A stretch of DNA of 64,000 nt from Meandrina meandrites (lineage: Eukaryota; Cnidaria; Anthozoa; Scleractinia; Meandrinidae): the NCBI GenBank assembly GCA_963693305.1, contig OY855904.1:44810315-44874314 (forward strand), read 5' to 3'. Positions within the stretch are counted from its first letter, which is position 1; each line of letters opens with the position of its first letter. The notes beneath the pieces are model-generated. The model saw only the letters and a list, made by a program, of their open reading frames with translations, ran no database searches and was not told where the DNA came from. Below, one piece after another: positions 1 to 11,676 of this stretch. A program made the position numbers and the translations under genes.

Positions 1-320
1 CAAAATGAAATGGAGGTCCAAATTATATTTTTTTGAAGTGTGTACGGAATTCGTAGATATAAAGCTTTTATTCCAGTCGAGGGACGAGGTCTGCTTCGAT
101 CTGTAGCACGCGAACAGTACGTGCATTAATGAGCCCACTGTGCTCAGACTGCGGTTGACCTCAAGCAGCATGTGTACAAACTCGTGCCTGCCGCCTGTGT
201 TTTGGTGATGTTTTGGTCGGTTTCGTGTACAAGTAGCGCAAAATTGCATTGTTTTTGGAAAGTGCCGTTTATACAGGTAAACGAATAACCGACTAACCGG
301 ACGAAGAGATGATCGGAGCG
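1..320. other. no feature recognised
   Basis: AT-rich single-copy-looking DNA. I see no coding frame, RNA gene or clear repeat here. Confidence 0.5.
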
Positions 321-701
321 ACTTCAGAATACCCGGCCACGATTGCGTGACATTAATCTCCTGCTCCCGTAGTCCCGCAGTCACGATGTTAATCATTAAA
401 TTAAAAAGAGAAATGGGACAAAAAACATTTTAAAATAAATAAATTTGATGGAATGTGTATAGAACTAGTGCTCCCGCAGTCCCGCACTCCCGCAGTAGAA
501 AAAAAAAAAATATTACATGGGTATACAACTAGTGCTCCCGCAGTCCCGCACTCCCGCAGTCGCTTGTTTTCGGCTCATGGATTATAGAACGAGGAATATT
601 CATGTGTTTCTCTTTTGTTTCCATATGCAAATATTTATTGACTGCAGGACTGCGGGAGCAGAACATTAATGTCACGTAATTGTGGCCGGGTATTCTGAAG
701 T
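321..701. mobile_element. foldback MITE with ~60-bp inverted ends
   Basis: The left end reads ACTTCAGAATACCCGGCCAC and the right end is its reverse complement. The match continues for about 60 bp (roughly 321-380 against 640-701) with a few mismatches. The middle holds a short minisatellite of CTCCCGCAGTCCCGCA-type units (about 470-560). No coding capacity. The ends share the core AGAATACC-GGCCAC with the foldback at 52617. Confidence 0.8.
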
Positions 702-1216
702 TTAGCCGTGGCTTCCGCGTTTGGCCTTATTGTAGGAATACTGCGCCAGAAATCACTTGCGGACGCCCGATTCATCCGATCGAGCAAGGTCAAGCGTTGG
801 TGGCGTGTGTTAACGCTTTCGTTCTTAATCAGTACGAAGTCCAGCCCTCTAGCTCTATTGAGTGCCCGTCACAGAAACCTGCATCAGAAATACTTCTACC
901 TTCGAAAGAAAATTTGGTTCAGGGTAATGAAAATAGCGAGTCTCTGCCGCTCACTCTGCCGAGCATTCCAAGCCCGCCAAATTTCAAAAGCGCGCGCGCG
1001 GCAATATTCGGCATGTTCCGCCAAAACCTGAAAAGAAGCTTTAGAGGACACTCTCCGAACTCAGGGCCGATGAGGATCTGTCTCCTGCCGCCAAAAAAGC
1101 GAAAGTTCCCTGAAATTGCTGATGGAAGACTTGATGGAAGTGGCATTTTCGAAGTGCATTCCAGAAGACGTGTGGAAGGAGAAGCTGAAGTCAATGAGAG
1201 TACCTTTTTAAGCTAA
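680..1216 (+). pseudogene. decayed unrecognised coding region
   Basis: The plus strand has a 178-codon open frame here, but the protein-like character moves between frames. One frame is convincing to about 1010, a second about 1040-1110 (Glu/Asp/Lys/Ala rich), a third from about 1110 to the stop near 1209 (LLMEDLMEVAFSKC-type sequence). This looks like an old coding sequence broken by small indels. I do not recognise the family. The start overlaps the right arm of the foldback at 321-701, so the 5' end of the frame is transposon sequence. Confidence 0.35.
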
Positions 1217-2054
1217 AGAGTAGGATTTCAGAGCGTTCCTGGCAAGACTTCCTTACAAGGCTAGGAAAAACAAGGGTAAGAACTATTTGTGTCGAATTTA
1301 TCAGAAAGACATATGGTGTGTGCTGAAAAGTCTGGGGTATTTAGGTTGGGGAATTTCAGTTGAAAAACATGAGTTTTTTCAAGCAATGTAAGGTTATTGG
1401 TACAATCATGTAGTGTTGTAAACAAGCTCAGACAGCCTTTTCTGGTGCCCAGGTTATGTTGTGATTTAATAGTTTTTGGCTGTAAGTAGCTCTGAAAGTC
1501 TATAACAACCATTTTGAAGTTTCATTTTTATGGCCCATTTGCCATCAAGTTTTTTAGTATTGTGGAGTTTTAGGTTTGATCATTTTTTCTATGATTTTCT
1601 AGAAAAAGAGCCACATTATACATGTACATGTGTTCATATTAAAGAAGAAATTATTCCAAAAATGCATATAATTTAGGAATCTTTTCTCATTAATTGGCAG
1701 AAAACATCAGACATAAAATGAAAATCGATGGCAATTAAAGAACAGAAATTTTTTGGCCAACAATAATTGTTTACTGATTTCCGATAGCAATCAATTAGAT
1801 TTTATTTATTGATATCTATTGCCATCAATTGTTATAGATTATTAAAGATTAATATCGGTTTCATAGATTGATCATGCCGGGTGTTTAAATTTCAAGATGT
1901 TGTGGGGGTGGGGGGTAGCTGTTCAAGATAAAATGTCTAAATCATGCTTGTCTTTCTTGTTTTTTTATTTTTTATTTACAGTGTATTTGTAATATACACA
2001 TACACATACAACCTACTTATGAGTGTTTTAATTTCTTTTCTTCGATATCCTTAG
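1217..2054. other. AT-rich stretch with degenerate ATCAAT repeats
   Basis: No gene seen. Positions about 1730-1880 are rich in degenerate ATCGAT/ATCAAT words like those in the element at 11677-12511, suggesting a decayed relative. Confidence 0.4.
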
Positions 2055-2170
2055 TTGCTCTTGATTACAAGGGCTTGCTCTTGCTTTGGGAGAAGGTTGG
2101 AGATGCTCATTTTATCCTTGGTGGTCAAGGACTGGTGGCTGAGTTTTGTATTTTCCGTTTAGCAATGAGG
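2055..2170 (+). CDS. candidate internal exon, unknown gene
   Basis: A pyrimidine-rich tract ending TTAG precedes 116 nt without a stop in one frame, followed by GTAGGT. In the phase that leaves 2 nt at the 5' side it encodes 38 residues beginning ALDYKGLLLLWEK. The splice-like ends and open frame are seen; that it is a real exon is inference. No family recognised. Confidence 0.25.
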
Positions 2171-2248
2171 GTAGGTTTATAATTCAGTAATTGAAAAAGT
2201 AGAATATAATAAATTTGTTGGCAATGCTGTTTATGTTAAAAGCTGCCC

Positions 2249-2363
<115 letters not shown>

Positions 2364-3299
2364 TATATACTATATTTTGCAGAATACAAAATAGGAGTTA
2401 AGTGAGCGAAGGAATATTCGCGAGTTCACTCGCTTGGTCGGTCAATCCTCCTTTCCTTCCTTCTTTGGGTTGTAGACTTTTGTTTGTAATTCTACTGACC
2501 AATGTATTACTGGACTTGACGAAGATGAAATTAAATGCCGGCAAATGTAAAACAGTGAAATAATGATGAGATATTTATCAGCTATGTCAAGAGCATGGGG
2601 TACAACCATTTGTAGTACAAATGGCTACAAAAACTTGTAGCCTTATAATGCTCTTAAAGAGGCCATTGATTGAAAATCCAAAGATTAGCTCATGATTGAA
2701 ATCATTCAGTGTCTTTCAGTTTTAAGTTTTTACAGCTTATTTTACCAAATTCCTATAATTATGTATTTTACACAACAAAATGTCTAGGACAACTGCAGTA
2801 TCCCTTTCAGAGAAGTATATTATTTTAATTTATTTTCAGCTCACTATAGCACTACTTTTAGCTTTGGTCGTGGATGTTGCTTCCTTTTTATTTTTACTGC
2901 AAATCTCCATAAAGTTTTTCCCAAATTAGTTGACTGATATTTTTCCTTTCTTTTCTAAAAGTTGTTTTCTTTCCCTTTTTAGTGTTTGGTGTGATTTCTT
3001 TTACCAGCTAAGAAACACCCCCCAGTATTCAGAAATCAAGATGTCTAAAGAAAAGGAGAGAGACAGGCCCTCCAAACCTACAGGAAATAATTATGCCTAA
3101 AAGAAGATTCTGTTAATTGTCATTCCTTCTGGGGAAAAAGAAAAAAAAAAACAAATGGCTCATAGCACCACTCATAGCAAAATCATGATTAGCACAGTCA
3201 ATAGCTGTGAACTTGGGGAAATGTTTAGTCTGAGGTGTCAGCCTTCCTCTCTTCCCTCCAACTGGGGGTACGGAAGAGAGAATCGCTGACACTCCAGAC
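2364..3299. other. no feature recognised
   Basis: AT-rich DNA with pyrimidine tracts and no convincing coding frame. The minus-strand open frame near 3113-3328 runs into the adjacent tandem repeat and looks incidental. Confidence 0.4.
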
Positions 3300-3945
3300 A
3301 AGAAAATGTTATGTTTGTGGTGGGTCATTTGGTAATGTCATGAGGTTCTTAAACTCCTAAGTGCAATTTTCAGATGCAACAGAAACACTAGGTGGCGCGC
3401 CCGTGATTCTGTGAGTTGGAATGTTGTGACATTATGAAATGATTGGTTTACTAGTGGGAAACCTTGGACAAATGTTATGTTTGTAGTGGGTCGTTTGGTA
3501 ATGTCATGAGGTTCTTGAACTCCTAAGTGCAATTTTCAGATGCAACAGAAACACTAGGTGGCGCGCCCGTGATTCTGTGAGTTGGAATGTTGTGACATTA
3601 TGAAATGATTGGTTTACTGGTGGGAAACCTTGGACAAATGTTATGTTTGTAGTGGGTCGTTTGGTAATGTCATGAGGTTCTTGAACTCCTAAGTGCAATT
3701 TTCAAATGCAATAGAAACACTAGGTGGCACGCCCGTGATTCTGTGAGTTGGAATGTTGTGACATTATGAAATGATTGGTTAACTGGTGGGAAACCTTGGA
3801 GAAATGTTATACTCGTGGTTGGTCATTTGGTAATGTCATGAGGTTCTTAAGCTCCTAAGTGCAATTTTCAAATGCAACAGAAACACTAGGTGGCACGCCC
3901 GTGATTCTGTGAGTTGGAAGGTTGTGACATTATCAAATGATTTCA
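3300..3945. repeat. tandem repeat, ~166-bp unit, about 4 copies
   Basis: Units begin near 3302, 3468, 3634 and 3800. Each carries ATGTCATGAGGTTCTT and GGTGGC(G/A)CGCCCGTGATT. The first three are nearly identical; the last is shorter and more diverged. The 64-codon minus-strand frames that recur at 166-bp spacing are a by-product of the repeat, not genes. Confidence 0.95.
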
Positions 3946-4029
3946 ATCATTCAGGAACAAATGGTGTTACAGTGTTTTCTTAATTAGATTTTTTTCCAAT
4001 CTTCTCAATTAACTTTTTTGACATTTCAG

Positions 4030-4104
4030 GTAAAGATTTCCATTGTGGCCATGGCCTTACATGTATTGCCAATTTAAATACCACCTGTTGTACAACTTCA
4101 GATT
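4030..4104 (+). CDS. candidate cysteine-rich exon, unknown gene
   Basis: A TTTTTGACATTTCAG acceptor precedes 75 nt open in one frame, with GTAAGT immediately after. The translation is short and Cys-rich (core CGHGLTCIANLNTTCC), the spacing expected of a small disulfide-bonded secreted domain. In the unspliced reading a stop follows within a few codons, so it is only sensible as an exon. No neighbouring exon could be tied to it. Confidence 0.25.
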
Positions 4105-4732
4105 GTAAGTAGATGTTGTTCACCTACAATTTGTGATAGCACCTTAGTACACATGTTACAATAATAATCAGTGGTGTAGAATGGTCTTTTAAAAATAGTG
4201 AGTCTTGGCAAATTTTAGGGGAGTCTCAAAATCTTGGCTTTGCAAATTAGAGTCTTGGAATCTTGGGCTTGCAAAAAGTAATCCTGAATTTTGCAATTTG
4301 AGTTGTGAGTCTCGCAAGCCAATTAATAGTTTTATCTGAATAAACTGTCATTAAAATAAGAGTAAGAAAGAATAATCATGATAAGTGGCTCAAAAGTCTG
4401 GCAATCAAATTTTGGAAATGCAGCCTCTCAAGGTCTCAGGGAGTCTTCGATTTTACCATTCTATACCCCTATAATAATTGTGTTACTGTAGGTTAACATG
4501 CAATACAAAAAAACCTGAGTGATTGTTTTAGCTCCAGAGTTAAATCAAATACAGAAGCTTTAACAATTTAAATGTTTTATCAATCAACAATGGTATTATG
4601 GTCACTGAATTTCGCTCACATTCATATGGTGCAATATGCATTGGAAAATACAATAATTTATACAATAAATTCAAAATAATATGAGACATTGCAATTTTTG
4701 ACATGTTTGTACCATAAAATCAATTTCATTAA
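4105..4732. other. no feature recognised
   Basis: AT-rich DNA with no clear coding frame or repeat. Confidence 0.4.
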
Positions 4733-5271
4733 GGGCCTGATTACATGAGCCGGCCTGGCCCGGTTAGCAGGGCTAGCTCGGTTTACCAAGATGACTTTCA
4801 GCCCGGCATTACATGAGCCCGGTTAGCCGGGCTGGCCAGGTTTGCTGAGATGACTTTCAGCCTGGTTTTAGCACGAATGATCATAGCACGAATCGAATGA
4901 TCTTGATCACCTTTTCCTGGCAATTTGGTGGTTAATGTTTTGCACTTATGCAGCTGGATGGGTTACTTTACCCCTACATCCTATTTAGAAGGAGAAACGT
5001 TGCTTTTTTCATTGGATATTGTGCTCGGAAGAGAAATTTAATGCTGGCCCTTTTAGCCGGGCTGGCCCAGTGAATGCGATTACATGGAAAATGTTCAGCA
5101 CAGTTAGCCGAGATCCCGGCATCGCGATACCGGGATCTCGGCTAACCAGGCTGGCCTGGTTGTCATGTAATCGTGAAGTTAATTTTTTGGGGGTTTAACA
5201 GACGTGCTGAGATCTTGGCAAACCGAGCCAGCCTGGCTAACCGAAACAGCCCGACTCGTGTAATCAGGCCC
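4733..5271. mobile_element. foldback MITE, GGGCCTGATTACA ends
   Basis: The left end GGGCCTGATTACATGAG is matched in reverse at the right end (…CTCGTGTAATCAGGCCC). The interior is full of short inverted motifs built from GGCTAACC and GGCTGGCC on both strands. No protein is encoded. No clean target-site duplication could be read. Confidence 0.8.
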
Positions 5272-6559
5272 CAAGTGCACAAAACTCCTTGGAAAATTCT
5301 TTGCAAAAATAAATAAACCTTTTCAATGTTGATTTTCTTGTGTTTTTTTTTTAGCTTGTGACTTTTCTGCTTTAGAATGTCTTTGGGGTAACAATTACGA
5401 GTGTTAGGGGTCTTGATCTGTATCTCGTTCAGCGAAAGGAATGATTTGACATGGTTAAGTTAAAAACACATAATTGTATTTGCAAATTTATCCTATCCAA
5501 AATAAAATATTCTTAACATTTTGCAAATTTCAGCCTTGATATCCTTATAAAATATATTCTTATAAAATAAAAAGAGTGTATTTTTTTATTAATTCTTTTA
5601 CTGTGGCATGGACAGATGATAATAGGATTTGCCCTCCAGAAATGTGAATGATTCCCAGCCTTGACTGTATGGTTGATCTTGCATGGCCAGTTCATTCATA
5701 CTAGTTTTTGTTGAAATCGTAGATTTCGTTTTTTGCAAAATGATATCCTTTCTAAATATTTCCCACTTTATCAAAAGATCAGTCATTTCCTTCATTTCCT
5801 GATAAGCTGTGTTACCCAGACATTGTAGTCTGTGTTTGATATCAGTTTTAGTCATTTACAAATACAGCTTTAGTTAACTTATGTACGAGTCCATATGTGC
5901 CAGTTGTAAAATGATTTTTTGTTCATCATTGAACACCCAAGTCTCAAAGGGAAAAAAGTTACAACTGACAACCCCTACAAAGAAGAAAGCAAAAAAAAAT
6001 TGAACAGGTATAAGCTTTGTAGGCTTATTATCAGAATGAGTTACATTTTTATGTTAATTTATTTTTCTTTGCCTTTTAGGATAATTCTTGACCTTGGTCA
6101 AATCAAGAAGAAGCCCTTGCTGAAATTATTAATTTTTATTATGATATGTGTTTAGGGCTTGCATGGTTTTCAGAGCACATTTAAGAGAAGGCATGAATTT
6201 TTCATTCCCTATACATAGCTGCTGTTATATTCAACACTTTCTTAAACTCATCAACAATAGATGAGCTTTAGGAATTGTGCCTAAAAAAAGGAGTGTGGGG
6301 GCCATGAGTGAAACCGATCCGAACGCTTATGGTATCCATGACAACCCTGTGAGCGGCAAACACTCACTCAGGACCATCACACTGAAAAGACAGTGGGAAG
6401 TAACACAGATACTTACCACATACTTACCATGACAAGAGGGAGGGGAGGGGCGGAGCAGGAATAAAAAGCTCTGTGCGAACTATCAAACGCAGAATGACTT
6501 GACATCTGAAGCTGAACTGTAAACCATGTGCGGCCCCTGCACGAAACCCCCGCTAGCTA
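5272..6559. other. intergenic stretch; one weak minus-strand frame
   Basis: No recognised gene. A minus-strand frame at 5598-5855 (85 codons, starting MTKTDIKHRLQCLGN) has ordinary protein-like composition and might be an exon, but nothing else supports it. Confidence 0.3.
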
Positions 6560-6722
6560 ACCCCCAGCTGTTTCAAGATATTTTTAGTATGGAATTTATT
6601 CCAGAATAAGTAAACAACTGGAAGCGATTACAGGCTTGAAAGAGTCGACTAGCGATGCCGTGTGACATAAACAACTGCGATAGCTTTTTCGCCGTTCTTT
6701 TAATGAGACATAGTACATTTTT
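6560..6722 (+). repeat. dispersed repeat, left half, also in both fluorescent-protein arms
   Basis: Matches about 33800-33966 (same strand) and 26580-26750 (opposite strand), including AGCTGTTTCAAGATATTTTT and CTAGCGATGCCGTGTGA. The second half of the same repeat resumes near 7630; the two halves are contiguous at 26400-26750. So this copy has been split by an insertion at its ATTTTT site. Confidence 0.8.
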
Positions 6723-7629
6723 AAGCGATGACGTCATTTTATGACGTCATCGGTTAATGCTGTAAAGCAGAAAAGCGATGGAATTTATGGAATTTTTGGT
6801 GTTACCGTGTTACGATTACTCCCTGAATTGAACCGAAGAGCAATGGGAACTAGGTGCATTGTTTGTATTCTTTTTGATATCCGCCATCTTGTTTTTTGGC
6901 AAAGGAAGATATTTTTTTGCAGCTTGTATCATCACCGATCGGCAAACCTTATTTCATTTGTAGCTGTTAAATTGAGATTTCGAGTCTGCGGTGAGTGTTG
7001 CACTTTATCAGTTATCGAATAAATTTGGCATAAAGTTAAGAAGTGATGTCTGTCGTGACTGCAGACGAAGCAACCGATTATTAGCAGTTTTGAAACATCT
7101 GTTGAAAAGGTGAGCCATCTTAAACCTTTTTTAAGCGATGACGATGACGTGATCGATTAATCTCGCCGTGCGAGTGGACAGGATCTGTTGTTGTCTGTTG
7201 TCTGTTGCCTGTTGTGATCAACCGATCTGTAGATTCGAACCGAATATTGGGAAAAGAAATCAAGTCAACTCAACAAGAAATCGTCGCATAGAACTCAAAG
7301 CAAAATACTCCTGGGCCGTTAGAAAGGACTAATTTAAAGCATAAACGAAAGAAACAAATTATATTTGATGCGTTCTATAAGATTTAGTAAACAGAAATCT
7401 CTCCATTCTTTAAAACAAAAGGTGTAAACAATTTTAGACAGCGTTTGACCTTGCATCGTATATCGTATATCGTATGTCACGCCAAGATAACGCAATTTTT
7501 GTTGAACAATCGTTCAGCACAGAAGTTGTCAGTTACTTTTATGTACCCTAATTTTTTGACAAATGTCCTGAAAATTATCAAAGACCCCTTGTGAAACGCC
7601 ATCGCTTTTGCATGCATCGCGTGCCGTTT
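6723..7629. mobile_element. non-autonomous insertion (AAGCGATGACGTC family)
   Basis: About 0.9 kb interrupts the dispersed repeat. A related copy lies at 38697-39350, sharing TTGAACCGAAGAGCAATGGG and the GCGTGCCGTTTAT right end. It begins right after ATTTTT, the same target word used by the unrelated insertion at 33967-35449. No coding frame recognised. Confidence 0.6.
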
Positions 7630-7800
7630 ATTTATATATGTAATAGAGCAGTTTAATGGTCGAAAACAAAATTGCTTGCTTGCGTAAACAAATCAGCTAT
7701 AGATTATCAGTGAATGCTGTACGAAGCACACCATTGAAATTCCTGGGTCACTTACTCATGTTTCGTGAAAATACAAAACTGATTCTTTGCTGACATCATG
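7630..7800 (+). repeat. dispersed repeat, right half
   Basis: Resumes the repeat broken at 6722. It matches 35456-35620 on the same strand and 26400-26575 inverted (TGTAATAGAGCAGTTTAA, then GAATGCTGTACGAAGCACACC). Confidence 0.8.
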
Positions 7801-7854
7801 CCTCACCCATGTCCAATACACCCGCATTGTAACGATCCGTTAAAAGCAAATACA

Positions 7855-8110
7855 GATTGTTCGATCCGTACGGATCGTTAGGGACCCTTGCGGTCCGTAG
7901 AGTAGAGTTTCAGTTCGTCCGATTGGTACGGATCGTAAAGGGCCCTTGCGGTCCGCAGAGTAGAGTTTACGGATCGTATATCGCATCTCATTAAATCAAA
8001 GAGGCCCCATGTGTTACGGATCGTTCGATTCGCAATTCGTGCATCTCATTAAACCAAATCGAAGAGGCCATGTGTGTTACGGATCGCTCGATTCGCTTTT
8101 CGTGCATCTC
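7855..8110. repeat. local short tandem repeats (GTACGGATCGT units)
   Basis: Two related modules repeat in tandem: one with TACGGATCGT…CCTTGCGGTCCG…AGAGTAGAGTTT (twice), one with TGTTACGGATCG…TCGTGCATCTCATTAAA (about three times). Confidence 0.75.
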
Positions 8111-8116
8111 ATTAAA

Positions 8117-8815
8117 TCAACAGTAAACAACTCGGGCATGTAGTTGAGTGCGGTTTTGTAATTCTTGCTTGAAAGCGAATATTGATCGTGGCAAGAGTGC
8201 GCTAGTGAAGATATAAGTGTATATTCTTCGTTCTAAACGTGGAAAACACCAGAAATGCTTTCTATGAAACGGGCACGATTCGTAATCCTTGCACGAAAGG
8301 GAATATTGATCGCAGCAAGAGTGCGGTAGTAGAACAGACAAGATGGAAGTGTATATTTTTCGTTCTAAACGCGGAAAACACCAGAAATGCTTTCCATAAA
8401 ACGCGCGCGGTTCGTAATCCTTGCACGAAAGGGAATATTGATCGCAGCAAGAGTGCGCTAGCAGAACAGACAAGGTGTAAGTGTATATTCTTCTATACGT
8501 GGAAAATACCAGAAATGCCTTCTATAAAACGCGCACGGTTCGTAATCCTTGCACGAAAGGGAATATTGATCGTGGCAAGAGTGCGCTAGTAGAACAGACA
8601 AGAGGCAAGTGTATATTCTTCGTTCTAAACGTGGAAAACACCAGAAATGCTTTCTATAAAACACTCGTGGCTGTGGCTTGAAATTCTGGTTCGCAATTCT
8701 TCCTCGAAAGGAAATATTGGTCGTAGCAAGTGCGCTAGTAGACAACATTTAGGTGTACATATATTCTTTGTTGCAAATGTGGGAAACACCAAAATTGTTT
8801 TCCTATAAAACGCGT
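8117..8815. repeat. tandem repeat, ~130-bp unit with TATAAAA motif
   Basis: Five diverged units, anchored by GAATATTGATCG near 8176, 8301, 8433, 8561 and 8713. Each also has GTGGAAAACACCAGAAATGC and, in most units, (C/T)TATAAAACGCG. Open frames on both strands arise because the unit length is nearly divisible by three; they are not credible genes. Confidence 0.92.
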
Positions 8816-8827
8816 GCGAGCAGTCTC

Positions 8828-9405
8828 TCTTTTGCTGCGAAAATCGACGAACGGTAAGCGGCGAAGGGCTTCGCCGCTCTCTCATCCCGGCCTCGCCGCT
8901 TACCAGGGTTCGTACAAAAAATCGTAACCATTTTTCCAGGACTTTTCAAGGACTATTCAAGGACCAAATTGAATTTTCAAGGACCCCCTATCAGGGGGGT
9001 AATTTAACAGATGGTATATAAATGCTGTAAATGTGTTTGCTCCATCTCCTTCTCTACATTCTTGAAGGTATTTAAATGCTATAAATGTGTTTGTTCCATC
9101 TCCTTCTCTACATTCTTGTCTTTTCTCGTTATTGGCTGCTTTTACAACCGTGTTTTAGAGTTTGAAGGTGCTTTACACAGGAAAAGAATACCATAGTCTA
9201 TCCAAAGCAATTTGGTTTCGACGGCACTATTTTTAAAGTTGAAGAAAATTCAAGGACTTTTCAAGGACTTACACAGAAATTCAAGGACTTTTCCAGGAAA
9301 AATGGAATTCAAGGACTTTTCAAGGACTCCCCCTAAAATTCAAGGACTTTTCAAGACTGTGCGAACCCTGCTTACCGTTCGTCGATTTTCGTAGCAAAAG
9401 TGCGC
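8828..9405. mobile_element. palindromic element split by a later MITE
   Basis: TTTTGCTGCGAAAATCGACG followed by AACGGTAAGCGG at 8828-8865 is mirrored by the inverted copy just right of the nested MITE (about 9371-9405). Removing the MITE and one copy of its CTTAC duplication restores a short continuous palindrome. The loop is GC-rich (AGGGCTTCGCCGC). Confidence 0.7.
8904..9370. mobile_element. MITE with CAGGGTTCG ends and 5-bp TSD
   Basis: Ends CAGGGTTCGTAC and GTGCGAACCCTG, flanked by CTTAC at 8899-8903 and again at 9371-9375. The interior near both ends carries many TTCAAGGACTTTTCAAGGAC repeats, typical of transposase-binding subterminal repeats. A second copy lies at 50073-50530. CAG…CTG termini suggest a hAT relative; a 5-bp rather than 8-bp duplication is unusual for hAT. 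Confidence 0.9.
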
Positions 9406-9743
9406 CAGTAGAAACAGACAAAATATTTATAATAAAATCTTATTTTATTTAAAGGAAGCACTTTACTGTTACGATTGCATGTCTGTATTAATTTTGTCAT
9501 TGTAAAGATGTAATAAACATATGCAGAAGACCGTTTCTTCAAAAATGTGGTCTCTTTTCTAGGGTCGAGGATTTTAAAAATGAACATTTAAAATTACTGC
9601 TTGTTACTATTATCTTCCTTAGTGGTGTGACATGCTCTCATAATTCTACCCCAAAAGCCTGTTTATTTATTTTATAACTGTTTCTAATTGTTCTATAGAG
9701 GTTATATGATCATTCTAATAACTGGTTCGCTAAAAATTGCTTT

Positions 9744-9911
9744 CAGTGGCAGATCCAGACCTTCAGCTAAGGAGGGGCCTGCTTGACTATGAGTGTTGAA
9801 TTCTGCGAAGATAATTCAATTGTGGCTCTTAATTCAAAGAAAATGTGCTATTTCCAAAAAAATAAGGTGGGGTCTCGAGCCCTTCGGGACCCTCCCCTGG
9901 ATATGCCAATG
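9744..9911. mobile_element. short MITE, CAGTGGCAGATCCAG family
   Basis: Left end CAGTGGCAGATCCAGACC and right end …CCTGGATATGCCAATG form an imperfect inverted pair about 168 bp apart. Flanks are GCTTT and ACTTT, four of five bases alike. Same family and size as 20267-20437. Confidence 0.65.
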
Positions 9912-10099
9912 ACTTTTATTTATCAGAGGAACTGAACTCTGAAAATGTTTGACACTCCTTTGCAATTGATCATGAGATGCTTCTATATATCTTACAATGG
10001 AAGAATTTAAAAATGAAAATTCAAAAAGATCTGCCACTGATTTTATCAGAGGAAACTCTTAAAATGTTTAACACTCCTTTGCAACTGGTCATGATGTGT

Positions 10100-10577
<478 letters not shown>

Positions 10578-10718
10578 CATATGATGGCATAGATCACGGC
10601 GAATATGACCGGAAAAGCCCAAAGTGTGCCTCTCGTGTTACTGTCAATCACTTTGAAAGCTTCTCGGTTGAAAACTAGGCTTTCTCTAGGAGTATGTAAC
10701 ATACTATGCTATGATATA

Positions 10719-10962
10719 CATGGATTTATGAAAATGGGGTCAAAGAAAAGTCTCCACGGCCTCTTTGGCCATGTACCTTTGAGGCTTTAGTAGGCTTAAA
10801 AGAGGGCCGAAAAACGAGAAAAAAAAAATTAAACAACGCGAAAGGGTTAATAAGTCAAAGGAGAAGAGAGAGAAAAAAAAAAGACATTTTCTTTAGTTTT
10901 TACGGCGAATTTCGCACAGAGCGCTGAAAATAACGCTGACCCCTTTTTCATAAAATCAGACA
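10719..10962 (+). repeat. direct repeat, copy 2
   Basis: Second copy of 10309-10577, shortened by a ~30-bp deletion and ending in a small TA run. Confidence 0.9.
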
Positions 10963-11143
10963 TATATATATATACTAAATTAAGTGTGGGGAGGGGAATC
11001 TGGACAACTGACTGCCTCATTTATATAGGATCACCAACCTATTCCCGTTCGGAAGGCGATTCACAGCGATTTCTGATAAATAAATACATACACAGTTAAA
11101 TAGGAACAGAAATAAACACAACTATATAAATGAGTGAAAATGT

Positions 11144-11214
11144 GGTCCAGCCGGGAATTGAACCCGGGTCTCCAGATTACTAGTCGGATGCCTTAACCAC
11201 TCGGCCACTGAACC
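11144..11214 (-). tRNA. tRNA-Thr(AGT)-like gene or tRNA-derived repeat
   Basis: On the minus strand a 71-nt cloverleaf can be drawn: acceptor GGTTCAG/CTGGACC (one G-T pair), D arm GCCGAGTGGTTAAGGC, anticodon loop CTAGTAA (AGT, threonine), T arm CCGGGTTCAATTCCCGG. The anticodon stem has one mismatch and a wobble. It may be a functional-looking copy, a pseudogene, or the head of a SINE; a clear SINE body was not seen. Confidence 0.55.
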
Positions 11215-11368
11215 AACCACGCTGGCAACGCAGCTGGAAATTGACCTTATAGTGATTAGGTCCGGGGAGACATATCAACACATTCTCTGCAGCCAGGATC
11301 ACCTCACTACACCCCGGTCGATCGGCGATTCACAGTCCTATTCCCCCGAGGAGAGAAATAAATATGAA

Positions 11369-11371
<3 letters not shown>

Positions 11372-11427
<56 letters not shown>
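11372..11427. repeat. (TA)n microsatellite
   Basis: About 55 bp of TA repeat, followed by a fragment (TCTTACAATGGAAGAATATA) that also occurs near 9992, so a larger dispersed repeat is involved. Confidence 0.95.
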
Positions 11428-11433
<6 letters not shown>

Positions 11434-11676
11434 CTTACAATGGAAGAATATAAAAATGAACATTTTAAACCATGCACTGTACAAGTATCAATGATGTAAA
11501 AAGTGAATATTTCAATTGCAAGCTATATATGCTGTGTCGTTGTTGATATTGTGCTGTTGTATAAAATAATCATGCCTACATCAAGAGTCAGGTGATTTGA
11601 AATTTCTACATGAGGGAGCGTCTATTGCCTTTCTTTTTATATCTTCATTGTGGTTGTCCACATCATATAACACCCA

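Noticed and set aside
6723..7629. Possible autonomous transposon
   Set aside because: No transposase-like frame; the 93-codon frame at 6741 is unrecognised and the second copy at 38697 does not preserve it.
8117..8885. Six overlapping 60-118-codon frames on both strands
   Set aside because: They arise from the ~130-bp tandem repeat and mirror each other; no protein signature.
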